Assembly (NCBI GenBank): GCA_029865965.1
Contig: JARXAJ010000125.1
Location: 1-38,377 of the forward strand
Origin: Aquabacterium sp.
Lineage (GTDB): Bacteria > Pseudomonadota > Gammaproteobacteria > Burkholderiales > Burkholderiaceae_C
Direction of reading: 5' to 3'
Length of the DNA: 38,377 nt
The notes under the pieces are model-generated. The model was not told where the DNA came from and did not search any database. It saw only the letters and a program-made list of their open reading frames with translations. Below, one piece after another: positions 1 to 8,715 of this stretch (positions are counted from its first letter, which is position 1; each line of letters begins with the position of its first letter). The translations under genes were made by a program, and so were the position numbers.

Positions 1-1245
1 CATCCAGCCGGTCTGCTTGCCGGTGCCGGTGACCAGCGGCGCCTCGTAGATCATCACCGGGAAGCGCTCGCCGTCCTTGCGCATGAAGACCGTCTCGTAG
101 CCTTCATGCGGCTGCTCGTCGTCGGCTGCGGCGGCCTGGCGTTCAGCCTGGCGGTTCTGGTAGTCGACCACGCGCTCGGGCGGCCAGTAAGGCGGCTGCG
201 TGGCCTGCTGCAGCTCGTCGGCGCTGAAGCCCACCATGCGGCAGAACGCCGGGTTGACATAGACGATGCGGCCCTGCCGGTCCCGCGCGCGCAGGCCGGT
301 CAGCAGGGAGTCTTCCATCGCCTTGCGAAACCCCAGCGACTCGGCCAGCGCCTCTTCCGCAGCGGCGCGGCGGCGGCCATCACGCACCAGCAGCAGCACG
401 ACAGCGAACAGCGCGATCGACAGCCCCAGCACCAGGGCCGTGGCCAGGTTGGGGATCAGGCTGGGCGCGCGCTCGGCAGCGTCCACCCGCAGCTGCAGCG
501 GCGACCCCGGCAGATCGACCACCCGCTCGGCGATGTAGACGCCGGCGCCGCGCACCGCGCCGCTGCGCGCCAGGCGGGTACCGTCGCCCTCGATGAACGA
601 CAGCTCGTGGCGGCGGCCGCTCTCGCCGCCGCGCGCTTCGTCCAGCCATTGCGGCAGCAGCAGCGTGGCCACGGTGAAGCCGACCAGCTCGCCGGCCTGT
701 TGCACCGGCACGCACACATCCACCACCTCGGCGCCCAGGCCGCCAGGCTGGGGCACGAACTGGCTGCGCGCAAATGCCGGCGTGGCCGCCCGCCGGGCAA
801 TGCCGCAGGCCACCTCGGCCTCCAGGCCCATCTCGGCGCGCGGCATGCGCTGGAACAGCGGGCCGTGGAACGGCGAATCGGCCACCTCCAGGATCTGCAG
901 GCGCGCATCGCGCCGCTCGATGCGGCCGATCTCGCGCAGGCTGCGCTGCAGCGCCTCGGCATGGCGCTGCCAGACGGCGGCGTCGGTGTCGCGGGTCTGC
1001 AAGCCCTGCAAGCCCTGCAGCACCAGCTGGGCGCGGCGGCGGATCTCGCCTTGCGCGGCGGTGGCCAGGTCGTCGGTGCGCTCCTGGGCGCGGGCCTGCT
1101 CGTAACGCAGCGTCAGCAGCACCAGCAGCGATTGCGCCACGCCCAGCAGAACGACCAGCGCCACCCACAGCAACAGCCGCGGTGAGCGGCGGCCGTCCGG
1201 GGGTGGCGCGGGGGTGATGGCGGGAAGAGCGGCGGGCACGGTCAT
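1..1245 (-). CDS. PAS-domain membrane sensor kinase, N-terminal part (runs off left edge)
   Basis: The frame is open without a stop from the ATG at 1245 to the window edge (415 codons), so only the N-terminal part is present. Translation shows a short Pro-rich cytoplasmic start, a first membrane segment (about residues 26-48, LLLWVALVVLLGVAQSLLVL), a periplasmic sensor region of about 210 residues, a second membrane segment (SLIPNLATALVLGLSIALF), then a PAS fold beginning near RKAMEDSLLTGLRARD with the typical GRIVYVNPAFCRMVGF strand. The edge falls at ETVFMRKDGERFPVMIYEAP..QTGWM, which is late PAS/PAC. In Burkholderiales such proteins normally continue into HisKA and HATPase domains, so a sensor histidine kinase is the likely identity. 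That output part is not visible, so a GGDEF or chemotaxis output cannot be excluded. The ligand is unknown. Confidence 0.8.
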   Translation of the reverse strand, partial: MTVPAALPAITPAPPPDGRRSPRLLLWVALVVLLGVAQSLLVLLTLRYEQARAQERTDDLATAAQGEIRRRAQLVLQGLQGLQTRDTDAAVWQRHAEALQRSLREIGRIERRDARLQILEVADSPFHGPLFQRMPRAEMGLEAEVACGIARRAATPAFARSQFVPQPGGLGAEVVDVCVPVQQAGELVGFTVATLLLPQWLDEARGGESGRRHELSFIEGDGTRLARSGAVRGAGVYIAERVVDLPGSPLQLRVDAAERAPSLIPNLATALVLGLSIALFAVVLLLVRDGRRRAAAEEALAESLGFRKAMEDSLLTGLRARDRQGRIVYVNPAFCRMVGFSADELQQATQPPYWPPERVVDYQNRQAERQAAAADDEQPHEGYETVFMRKDGERFPVMIYEAPLVTGTGKQTGWM

Positions 1246-1284
1246 CGAGACCGGCAGTATTCCCCGCCCCAGGCCGGCCCCGCC

Positions 1285-1303
1285 TACGCAGTTCTGCGCA
1301 TGG
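1285..1303. repeat. 19-bp direct repeat, copy 1, with palindromic core
   Basis: TACGCAGTTCTGCGCATGG. Its core CGCAG-TT-CTGCG is a perfect inverted repeat. It lies between the sensor-kinase start and the DUF4148-like stop. The same 19-mer with one difference occurs at 2662-2680 in the same orientation, just upstream of maeB. The two copies bracket the DUF4148-like gene and the two-component pseudogene. It could be an operator or the footprint of an insertion or duplication. Confidence 0.6.
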
Positions 1304-1318
1304 CCGGGCGGTGCAGGC

Positions 1319-1663
1319 TCAGGAGCTGGCCCGCGTCAGGCGCGTGCTGCTGGCCTGGGTGTTGCTGAAGACTTCGCTGTTGATCACCTTCAACCCGCCG
1401 CTCTGGATGGCCTGCAGCGTGCGGGCCTGCACTTCGGCGCGCAGGGCCGGGTTGCGCACCGGCTCGATGTAGCCGGCCGACCAGGCCCTGGTCAGGCCCG
1501 GCTGGCGGGCTGCCTGCAGGTCGGCGCTGACATCGGCACCGCTCGCCGTGCTCTTGGCGCTGTGCAGCCAGGTGTCGGGCGTGGCTTCCTGGGCGAAGGC
1601 CGAGCCGGCAGCGGCGGCGGCGGTCAGGGCGATGGCGGCAATCAGATCACGGGTGGCGGTCAT
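1319..1663 (-). CDS. Small secreted DUF4148-like protein (paralogue 1)
   Basis: A 114-residue protein starting at ATG 1663 (MTATRDLIAAIALTAAAAAG). It has an N-terminal signal peptide ending near SAFA|QEAT. The mature part contains the pattern ADVSADLQAARQPGLTRAWS followed by ARTLQAIQSGGLKVINSEVF. The two genes at 13599-13940 and 13997-14329 share this layout closely (QEATSDAW, RADVSAELAAAR, SWSAGYMEPLR, RARTLQAVQSGELAAINAEV). The short secreted form with the RADVSAELAAAR-type helix resembles DUF4148 proteins of Burkholderiales, whose function is unknown. It is transcribed away from the two-component pseudogene, and a CusR/CopR-like palindrome lies in the shared 183-bp intergenic region, so metal-responsive control is possible but unproven. 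Longer in-frame upstream starts exist but would lose the signal peptide. Confidence 0.75.
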   Translation of the reverse strand: MTATRDLIAAIALTAAAAAGSAFAQEATPDTWLHSAKSTASGADVSADLQAARQPGLTRAWSAGYIEPVRNPALRAEVQARTLQAIQSGGLKVINSEVFSNTQASSTRLTRASS

Positions 1664-1793
1664 GGTGGTGTCTTTCAGCAAAGGTGGATGTGGACGGACG
1701 TTCAGGTCGGTTGCTTGTGGCCTTGCAGTGCTGGCACAGCGCCGACCACGGAACGAACTTTGACCACCGCAACCGACGCACGCCGAACAGCCA

Positions 1794-1811
1794 GATGACA
1801 AAAACGTCATC
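1794..1811. promoter_or_regulatory. CusR/CopR-like palindromic box
   Basis: GATGAC-AAAAAC-GTCATC, a perfect 6-bp inverted repeat with 6-nt spacer. Boxes of heavy-metal response regulators (CusR, PcoR, CopR) have the same form, an ATGACA..TGTCAT type palindrome. It sits 36 bp upstream of the response-regulator start at 1847 and about 130 bp upstream of the DUF4148-like gene on the other strand. The placement fits autoregulation of the now broken two-component genes. Assignment to that regulator class is inference. Confidence 0.5.
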
Positions 1812-1846
1812 CAGGGCGAGGGCCTGCGGTGGCACCATTTGCATCC

Positions 1847-2633
1847 ATGCGACTCCTGGTGATCGAAGATGAGGTCAAGCTTGCCCAGTACCTGCACAAG
1901 GGCCTGGGCGATAACGGCCCTGGAGGCGCGCAACGGCGGCGAGCAAGCGGTGCTGCAGCGCCTGCGCAGCGATGCGCCGATGTGCGCCAAGTCGCACCTG
2001 GTGGTGCTGCGCGCCGACGGGTCGGTGCTGTCTGCCGACCCGCTGTCAGACATGCTGCAGCAGTCGCGCCACCAGCGCAGCCATGCTTTCCAGGTCAACA
2101 CGCCCGGTGTGGCCAGTGGCATGCTGCAGGCCCGCTACACGATGGACTTCACCCGCAGTGCCGAACTGGGCAAGCGCTGGGCCCTGATCCTGATGGCGGT
2201 GTCGGTGGCCGCCGGTGTGGTGGTGGCCGTGGGCGCGGGCTGGTTCGTGCGCCGCAAACGGCGTGACCGAGGTGGTGCTGTCGCGCGCACGCAGCCCCAG
2301 GCCCTGCGCGAAACACTGCTGTCCAACCTGCTGGGCAATGCCACCCGCTTTGCCACGCCGGGGTCGACGGTGGTGATCGCCATCGCGCCGGCGGCCGACG
2401 CCGAGCAGGTGCAGGTGGTGGTGCAGAACCGCGGCGAGGTGATTGCCGCCGACCACCTGCCGCGGCTGTTTGACCGCTTCTTCCGGGTGGACAGCGCGCG
2501 CAACTGCGGTGACGCCCAGCACCACGGCCTGGGCCTGGCGATCGTGGCGGCCATCGCCCACATGCACGCCGGCCGCACCCTGGCCGAGAGCTCCAGCGGC
2601 ACCACCCGCGTGGGTTTCACCTTGGCCACTTGA
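1847..2633 (+). pseudogene. Collapsed heavy-metal two-component system (response regulator fused to histidine kinase fragments)
   Basis: The start at 1847 encodes MRLLVIEDEVKLAQYLHKGL, the first strand and acidic pocket of an OmpR-family CusR/CopR-like regulator, but homology stops after about 24 residues. A +1 frame change near 1915 leads into a histidine-kinase periplasmic region (LRSDAPMCAKSHLVVLRADG, RYTMDFTRSAELGKRW) and a membrane helix (ALILMAVSVAAGVVVAVGAG). About residue 10 after WFVRRK the sequence jumps to the HATPase domain: N-box LLSNLLGNATRFATPGS, then RLFDRFFRVDSAR and GLGLAIVAAIAHMHAGR. The rest of the receiver, the DNA-binding domain, HAMP and the H-box are missing. At least two internal deletions and one frameshift therefore join parts of two genes. 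It ends at TGA 2633, about 110 bp before maeB. Loss of function is inferred; the order regulator-kinase is as in intact cusRS-type operons. Confidence 0.85.
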
Positions 2634-2661
2634 CGCCGCAAGCGCCAGCGGCGCGTGGGGA

Positions 2662-2680
2662 TACGCAGTTCCGCGCATGG
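2662..2680. repeat. 19-bp direct repeat, copy 2
   Basis: TACGCAGTTCCGCGCATGG, identical to 1285-1303 except for one base, which breaks the perfect palindrome. It lies between the end of the two-component pseudogene and the maeB start at 2743. Confidence 0.6.
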
Positions 2681-2742
2681 ACACATTCGTCGCGGGCGCG
2701 ACACTGCAAGCATCCGCCATTTGCCCACAGGCCCCCCAGAAC

Positions 2743-5037
<2,295 letters not shown>

Positions 5038-5087
5038 CGAGTGGGGCCGCTTCCGCCACCTGAGACGGGCCCGCAGCTCGCGTGCAC

Positions 5088-5104
5088 CAAGTTTGTGCAA
5101 CTTG
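5088..5104. other. Short inverted repeat downstream of maeB
   Basis: CAAGTT-TGTGC-AACTTG is a perfect 6-bp inverted repeat 50 bp after the maeB stop. No T-run follows, so it is not a convincing intrinsic terminator. It may be a weak 3' hairpin or a regulator site. The function is unknown. Confidence 0.35.
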
Positions 5105-5137
5105 CATCCGGGTGTTCATCAAGCACCAAAGGCCCGA

Positions 5138-5153
5138 TGTCAAGTCCTTGACA
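5138..5153. promoter_or_regulatory. TGTCAAG palindrome upstream of the ribonuclease gene
   Basis: TGTCAAG-TC-CTTGACA is a perfect 7-bp inverted repeat with 2-nt spacer in the 294-bp gap between maeB and the ribonuclease gene. The compact symmetry is typical of a dimeric repressor operator. It lies about 90 bp upstream of the proposed promoter. The regulator is unknown. Confidence 0.4.
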
Positions 5154-5242
5154 AGATCGTAAGTCCCTGATTCAAGGCGTGTTTCCGGATTGTGAGCGCA
5201 CACTCAAAGACCCTGGTGCATGCCCAAATTTGAGGCAGCGGC

Positions 5243-5271
5243 TTGAGTTTTCGGGGGCGTTCCGGTAGCAT
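5243..5271 (+). promoter_or_regulatory. Putative sigma-70 promoter of the ribonuclease/barstar pair
   Basis: TTGAGT at 5243-5248, a 17-nt spacer, then TAGCAT at 5266-5271. Both hexamers match the consensus at four or more of six positions. The -10 ends about 60 bp before the ATG at 5332. Read by eye only. Confidence 0.4.
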
Positions 5272-5331
5272 CGGTACCTCAGTTTTCAGGGTCAACCCGT
5301 GGAATCCGTCAGCCAGGCCAACCGGTCACCG

Positions 5332-5754
5332 ATGAAGCATCCCCTGCGTCGCTGGGGGGTCAGGTCGTCGGCGGTGGCGGGTCAGGTGATGGGGCTGCTG
5401 GTGGGGCTGGCGGCGGCCATGTTGGTCAGTTCACCCGTGCAGGCCAGGGGTCCGATGGACAACCTGGGCACGGTGGCATTGGCAGCATTGCCGCCAGAAG
5501 CCCGCACCACCCATAGCCTGATCCTCTCCGGCGGACCGTTCCCCTACCGCAAGGATGGCACGGTCTTCGGCAACCGCGAACGGCTGTTGCCGCGGGCGGA
5601 ACGGGGGTTCTACCGGGAGTACACCGTGCGCACGCCGGGGTCGCGAGACCGAGGCGCCCGGCGCATTGTGTGCGGCGGCCTGCGTCCCATTGCACCTGAA
5701 GCTTGTTTTTACACCGCCGATCACTACGCCAGCTTCAAGCTGATCGCGCAGTGA
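5332..5754 (+). CDS. Secreted barnase-type ribonuclease (N1/T1 family)
   Basis: Predicted extracytoplasmic guanyl-preferring ribonuclease of 140 residues. I chose ATG 5332 because it gives a clean signal peptide (MKHPLRRWGVRSSAV, hydrophobic GLLVGLAAAMLV, cleavage after VQA|RG). A GTG at 5299 in the same frame would add 11 residues. The mature part carries the family landmarks: VFGNRERLLP (compare FSNREGKLP in barnase), the catalytic Glu in GFYREYTVRTPG, the Arg in GARRIV, and the catalytic His in FYTADHYASFKLI. The Glu-Arg-His set needed for RNA cleavage is therefore complete. The next gene 51 bp downstream encodes a barstar-like inhibitor, which would protect the cytoplasm before export. 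It could be a nutritional RNase or an antibacterial toxin; the sequence does not decide. Confidence 0.88.
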   Translation: MKHPLRRWGVRSSAVAGQVMGLLVGLAAAMLVSSPVQARGPMDNLGTVALAALPPEARTTHSLILSGGPFPYRKDGTVFGNRERLLPRAERGFYREYTVRTPGSRDRGARRIVCGGLRPIAPEACFYTADHYASFKLIAQ

Positions 5755-5805
5755 CCGGTTCTCGATCCGGATCCGATCATTCTTAGAGCCAGGAGGAACG
5801 TGACC

Positions 5806-6372
5806 ATGCTGCTGCAGACTGTCCGTCCCAATATCGTGCAGGCCATCCGTGCCTACCGTGTCGAAGACCTGATGGCCGCCGCCGAAGGCGCTGGCCAACA
5901 TTTTTTGTACGCCAACCTCACCGAGGCGCAGTCCAAGCAGGACGTGCTCGACAAGATCGCCGAGTCGTTCCTGTTCCCGGTGCATTTCGGCAAGAACCTG
6001 GATGCCCTGTTCGACTGCATGACCGACCTGGTGCACCGCGCAGGCAGCCAACCTGGCTTCGTGGTGGTGCTGGAGCAACTGCCAGACAACGCCCGCTTCG
6101 ACCGCGAGGCGCGTGAGCAACTGCTCGACGTGTTCCGCGACGCGGCTGATTTCTGGAGCGAGCGGCGCATCCCGTTCCGCTGCTTCTATTCGTTTGCGGT
6201 GGCCCGCGCCAATGAGTCCAGCGCCTGGGAGCGGGTGAACGAGGCTGCGCAAGAGCCCGTCAAGCCCGCACCCAAGGCCGCACCGAAGAACGGCGCCAAC
6301 CCCAACTTCGGCATGAACATGCCGATGATGAGCAGCGCCTTCGACACCGCCATGTGGTTGAACGCGGCGTAA
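5806..6372 (+). CDS. Barstar-family ribonuclease inhibitor with C-terminal extension
   Basis: Predicted cytoplasmic inhibitor of the ribonuclease encoded just upstream. A strong ribosome-binding site AGGAGG (5791-5796) lies 9 nt before ATG 5806, which favours that start (MLLQTVRPNIVQAIRAYR) over the GTG at 5800, only 3 nt away. The barstar core spans about residues 25-135: FLYANLTEAQSKQDVLDKIA, FLFPVHFGKNLDALFDCMTD (the signature loop and helix that plug the barnase active site) and GFVVVLEQL. At 188 residues it is about twice the size of classical barstar (around 90). The extra C-terminal stretch is Ala/Lys/Pro-rich (PVKPAPKAAPKNGANPN), then Met-rich (FGMNMPMMSSAF), and looks disordered. The long form may add a second function. 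Likely co-transcribed with the RNase. Confidence 0.85.
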   Translation: MLLQTVRPNIVQAIRAYRVEDLMAAAEGAGQHFLYANLTEAQSKQDVLDKIAESFLFPVHFGKNLDALFDCMTDLVHRAGSQPGFVVVLEQLPDNARFDREAREQLLDVFRDAADFWSERRIPFRCFYSFAVARANESSAWERVNEAAQEPVKPAPKAAPKNGANPNFGMNMPMMSSAFDTAMWLNAA

Positions 6373-6443
6373 CAGGTCACCCCTGAAGCGCCCGCAGCGT
6401 CCTTGGCACGCCGCGCCGGGCCAGAGGCCCAGCCCTTCGGCGG

Positions 6444-6471
6444 GCACAAACGGCCCGCCGTTTGTGCTTTT
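6444..6471 (+). terminator. Rho-independent terminator after the barstar gene
   Basis: A perfect 10-bp stem, GCACAAACGG (6444-6453) and CCGTTTGTGC (6458-6467), with 4-nt loop CCCG, followed by TTTT (6468-6471). It lies 72 bp after the barstar stop and fits termination of the RNase/barstar transcript. Confidence 0.7.
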
Positions 6472-6479
6472 GGCCCGAG

Positions 6480-6536
6480 CCCCCCAAGGGGGGCCGGCTC
6501 CTGCGGCCCCCCTTGGGGGGCCGGCTCCTGCGGCCC
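6480..6536. repeat. GC-rich tandem/palindromic repeat
   Basis: A 22-bp unit starting GGGGGGCCGGCTCC occurs at 6488-6509 and 6515-6536 (period 27). Each copy is preceded by a C-rich arm, giving CCCCCC-AA-GGGGGG and CCCCCC-TT-GGGGGG palindromes. Dispersed GC-rich elements of this look are common between genes in this bacterial group. Together with the terminator and a GGCGGCC-TGCG-GGCCGCC hairpin (6574-6591) right after the rsmA stop, it fills the gap between convergent transcripts. Confidence 0.65.
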
Positions 6537-6595
6537 AGCAAAGCCGGTTCCGCAGCGCTTGTTTGGTTGGATCGGCGGCCTGCGGGCCGCCTTGT

Positions 6596-7375
6596 TCATG
6601 GCGCTGCGCCGACTGCCTGCGCCAGGGCCACGTACTCGGCCACGGGTACTTCTTCGGCGCGGCGCTGGGTGTCGAAGCTGCCGGCAAAGCCCTGCTCGTC
6701 GAGCCAGCGGCCCAGCGTGTGGCGCAGCAGCTTGCGGCGCTGCGAGAACGCCACCGTCACCAGGGCCGACAGGCGGGCTTCGTCCAGCTGTGGCGGCGTG
6801 GCCAGCGGCAGCATGCGCACGATGGCCGAATTCACCCGCGGTGGCGGCTCGAAGGCCTCGGGCGGCACGTCGAACAGCGCGTCGATGCGGTAGCGCCACT
6901 GCAGCATCACTGTCAGACGGCCGAAGTCCTTGCCGCCAGGGCTGGCGGCCATGCGGTCGACCACTTCCTTCTGCAGCATGAAGTGCTGGTCAACCACCCG
7001 GGGCGCCACCGCCAGCAGGTGGAACAGGATCGGTGTGGAGATGTTGTAGGGCAGGTTGCCCACCACCCGCAGCGGCGCGCCGGCAGCGTCGGCCAGGGCG
7101 GCGAAGTCGACCCGCAGCACATCGGATTCCACCACCGTCACGCCTGGCCGCTCGCGCCAGCGCGCTGCCAGGTCGCGGTCGAGCTCGATCACGGTCAGCG
7201 CGCCGCAGCGCTCAAGCAGCGGCTGGGTCAGCGCGCCCAGGCCGGGGCCGATCTCCACCAGCGGCTGCCCAGGGCGGGGTGCGACGGCCCGCACGATCTG
7301 GTCGATGGTGACCGCATCGACCAGGAAGTGCTGGCCGAAGCGCTTGCGGGCCGTGTGGCCGTGGGCGCTGCTCAA
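6596..7375 (-). CDS. rsmA: 16S rRNA (adenine1518/1519-N6)-dimethyltransferase RsmA (KsgA)
   Basis: Dimethylates two adjacent adenines in the 3' terminal hairpin of 16S rRNA during 30S maturation, using SAM. Motifs: [15 protein letters not shown] at the N-terminus, SAM motif [16 protein letters not shown], acidic loop [10 protein letters not shown], and the catalytic NLPYNIS (NxPY motif of N6-adenine methyltransferases). The C-terminal helical domain includes [13 protein letters not shown]. The best start is TTG at 7375, which overlaps the surA stop (TTGA) and gives 259 residues beginning [13 protein letters not shown], in line with the family (E. coli 273). The open frame continues to 7429, but that would add an unconserved N-terminus inside surA. 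Last gene of the lptD-surA-rsmA operon. The usual neighbour pdxA is absent here. Confidence 0.94.
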   Translation of the reverse strand: MSSAHGHTARKRFGQHFLVDAVTIDQIVRAVAPRPGQPLVEIGPGLGALTQPLLERCGALTVIELDRDLAARWRERPGVTVVESDVLRVDFAALADAAGAPLRVVGNLPYNISTPILFHLLAVAPRVVDQHFMLQKEVVDRMAASPGGKDFGRLTVMLQWRYRIDALFDVPPEAFEPPPRVNSAIVRMLPLATPPQLDEARLSALVTVAFSQRRKLLRHTLGRWLDEQGFAGSFDTQRRAEEVPVAEYVALAQAVGAAP

Positions 7376-8715
7376 ATCGGCGGCTCGCGCATCTCGACGT
7401 AGGCGCGCAGGCGCAGCTCCTTCGCCCATTCGAGGTAGGTGCTCTCGAACTTGGACTCGCGCAGCCGGCTGCGGACCTGCTCGCGCACTTCCTTGGGGTC
7501 GAGGGTGGCGCTGCGGCGCTCGACCACCTGAATCAGGTGCACACCAAAGCGCGATGCCACCGGCGGCGAGATGCCACCCAGCGGCAGGCGGTTCATCGCT
7601 TCTTCGAACTCGGGCACAAAGTTGCCGGGCGATGCCCAGCCCAGGTCGCCGCCGGCAGTTGCGCTGCCGTCCTCGGAGATCTCGCGTGCCGTGTCGTCGA
7701 ACTTGCGCTCGCCGCGTTCGATCTGGGCGCGCACCGACTCGAGCCTGCGGCCCACCTGGGCGGCCTGCGCTGCATCGCTGGCGCGCACCAGGATGTGCCG
7801 GGCGCGGGTCTGGGTCACCTTGAAGGGGTCGTCGCTCTGGCGGTCCAGCACCTTCAGGATGTGAAAGCCCGCCGCACTGCGCAGCAGCGCTGGCGTGAAC
7901 TGGCCGACCTGCAGCCCGGCGGTGGCGGTGGTGAACAGGTCGGGCAGCCGGTCAGCCGGCCGCATGCCGAGCTCGCCACCGGCTTCGCGGTTGGCGTCTT
8001 CGCTGAGCTCGCGCGCCACCTTGGTGAAGTCTTCGCCGGCGCGCAGGCGCGCCAGGGCCTGGTCGGCGCGCGCCTGGCGCTGCGCCACCACGCTGGCGGC
8101 CGCACCCTCGGGCACGGTCACCAGGATCTGGGCCAGGTTGATCTGGGCGCCAGCCGCCGCCTGCACCTGGCGTTCCGCCAGGCCGCGGTCGATGTCGGCG
8201 TCGGTGATGCGGATGCGCTGGTTGACTTCGCGCTCGCGCAACCGCTCGACCTGGATCTGCTCGCGCAGGTTGCTGCGAAAACGCGGCAAGTCCATGCCGT
8301 CGGCACGCAAGCGGTCCCGCAGCTGCGCCACGGTGATCTGGTTCTGCGCGGCGATGTTGGCAACCGCACGGTCGATGTCGCCGTCGTCGACCTTTTGGCC
8401 GATCTCGCGCGCATGGGTGATCTGCACCCGCTCATCGATCAGCACGTCCAGCACCTGCTGGCGCAGCGTGGGCTCGTCAGGCAGGCTGGTGTTGTCCCGG
8501 CGCGCGTCGGCCCGGATGCGGTCCAGCCGCTGCTGCAGCTCGACGGCGGTCACCAGCTCGGTATTGACCACCGCCACGATGAAGTCGCCACTGCGGCTGG
8601 GCGCACGGCCGGCCGACCCCGGCGTGGTTTGCGCCTGCACGCTGGCGCAGGCCAACAGCGCGGCCAGGGCCCAGGCCAGCGGTCGCCGGCCAGAAGAATA
8701 GGGGGTGTGGGTCAT
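7372..8715 (-). CDS. surA: Periplasmic chaperone/peptidyl-prolyl isomerase SurA
   Basis: Escorts unfolded outer-membrane proteins, including LptD, through the periplasm. Start ATG 8715 ([20 protein letters not shown]) overlaps the lptD stop by four bases (ATGA) and gives 447 residues with a signal peptide cleaved near VQAQ|TTPG. Domain order is standard: N-terminal chaperone domain ([40 protein letters not shown]), a first parvulin domain ([30 protein letters not shown]) and a second parvulin domain ([51 protein letters not shown]), then a short C-terminal helix. Length is close to E. coli SurA (428). Translational coupling on both sides (4-base overlaps) indicates strict co-expression with lptD and rsmA. 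Confidence 0.95.
   Translation of the reverse strand: MTHTPYSSGRRPLAWALAALLACASVQAQTTPGSAGRAPSRSGDFIVAVVNTELVTAVELQQRLDRIRADARRDNTSLPDEPTLRQQVLDVLIDERVQITHAREIGQKVDDGDIDRAVANIAAQNQITVAQLRDRLRADGMDLPRFRSNLREQIQVERLREREVNQRIRITDADIDRGLAERQVQAAAGAQINLAQILVTVPEGAAASVVAQRQARADQALARLRAGEDFTKVARELSEDANREAGGELGMRPADRLPDLFTTATAGLQVGQFTPALLRSAAGFHILKVLDRQSDDPFKVTQTRARHILVRASDAAQAAQVGRRLESVRAQIERGERKFDDTAREISEDGSATAGGDLGWASPGNFVPEFEEAMNRLPLGGISPPVASRFGVHLIQVVERRSATLDPKEVREQVRSRLRESKFESTYLEWAKELRLRAYVEMREPPI

Noticed and set aside
106-1185. 359-codon plus-strand frame
   Set aside because: Shadow of the sensor kinase frame, which runs open to the edge with two membrane segments and a PAS domain.
1794-1811. 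Box as evidence that copper regulates the DUF4148 gene
   Set aside because: The palindrome is real, but its distance (about 130 bp) and the dead regulator make control of that gene unproven; recorded as a candidate only.
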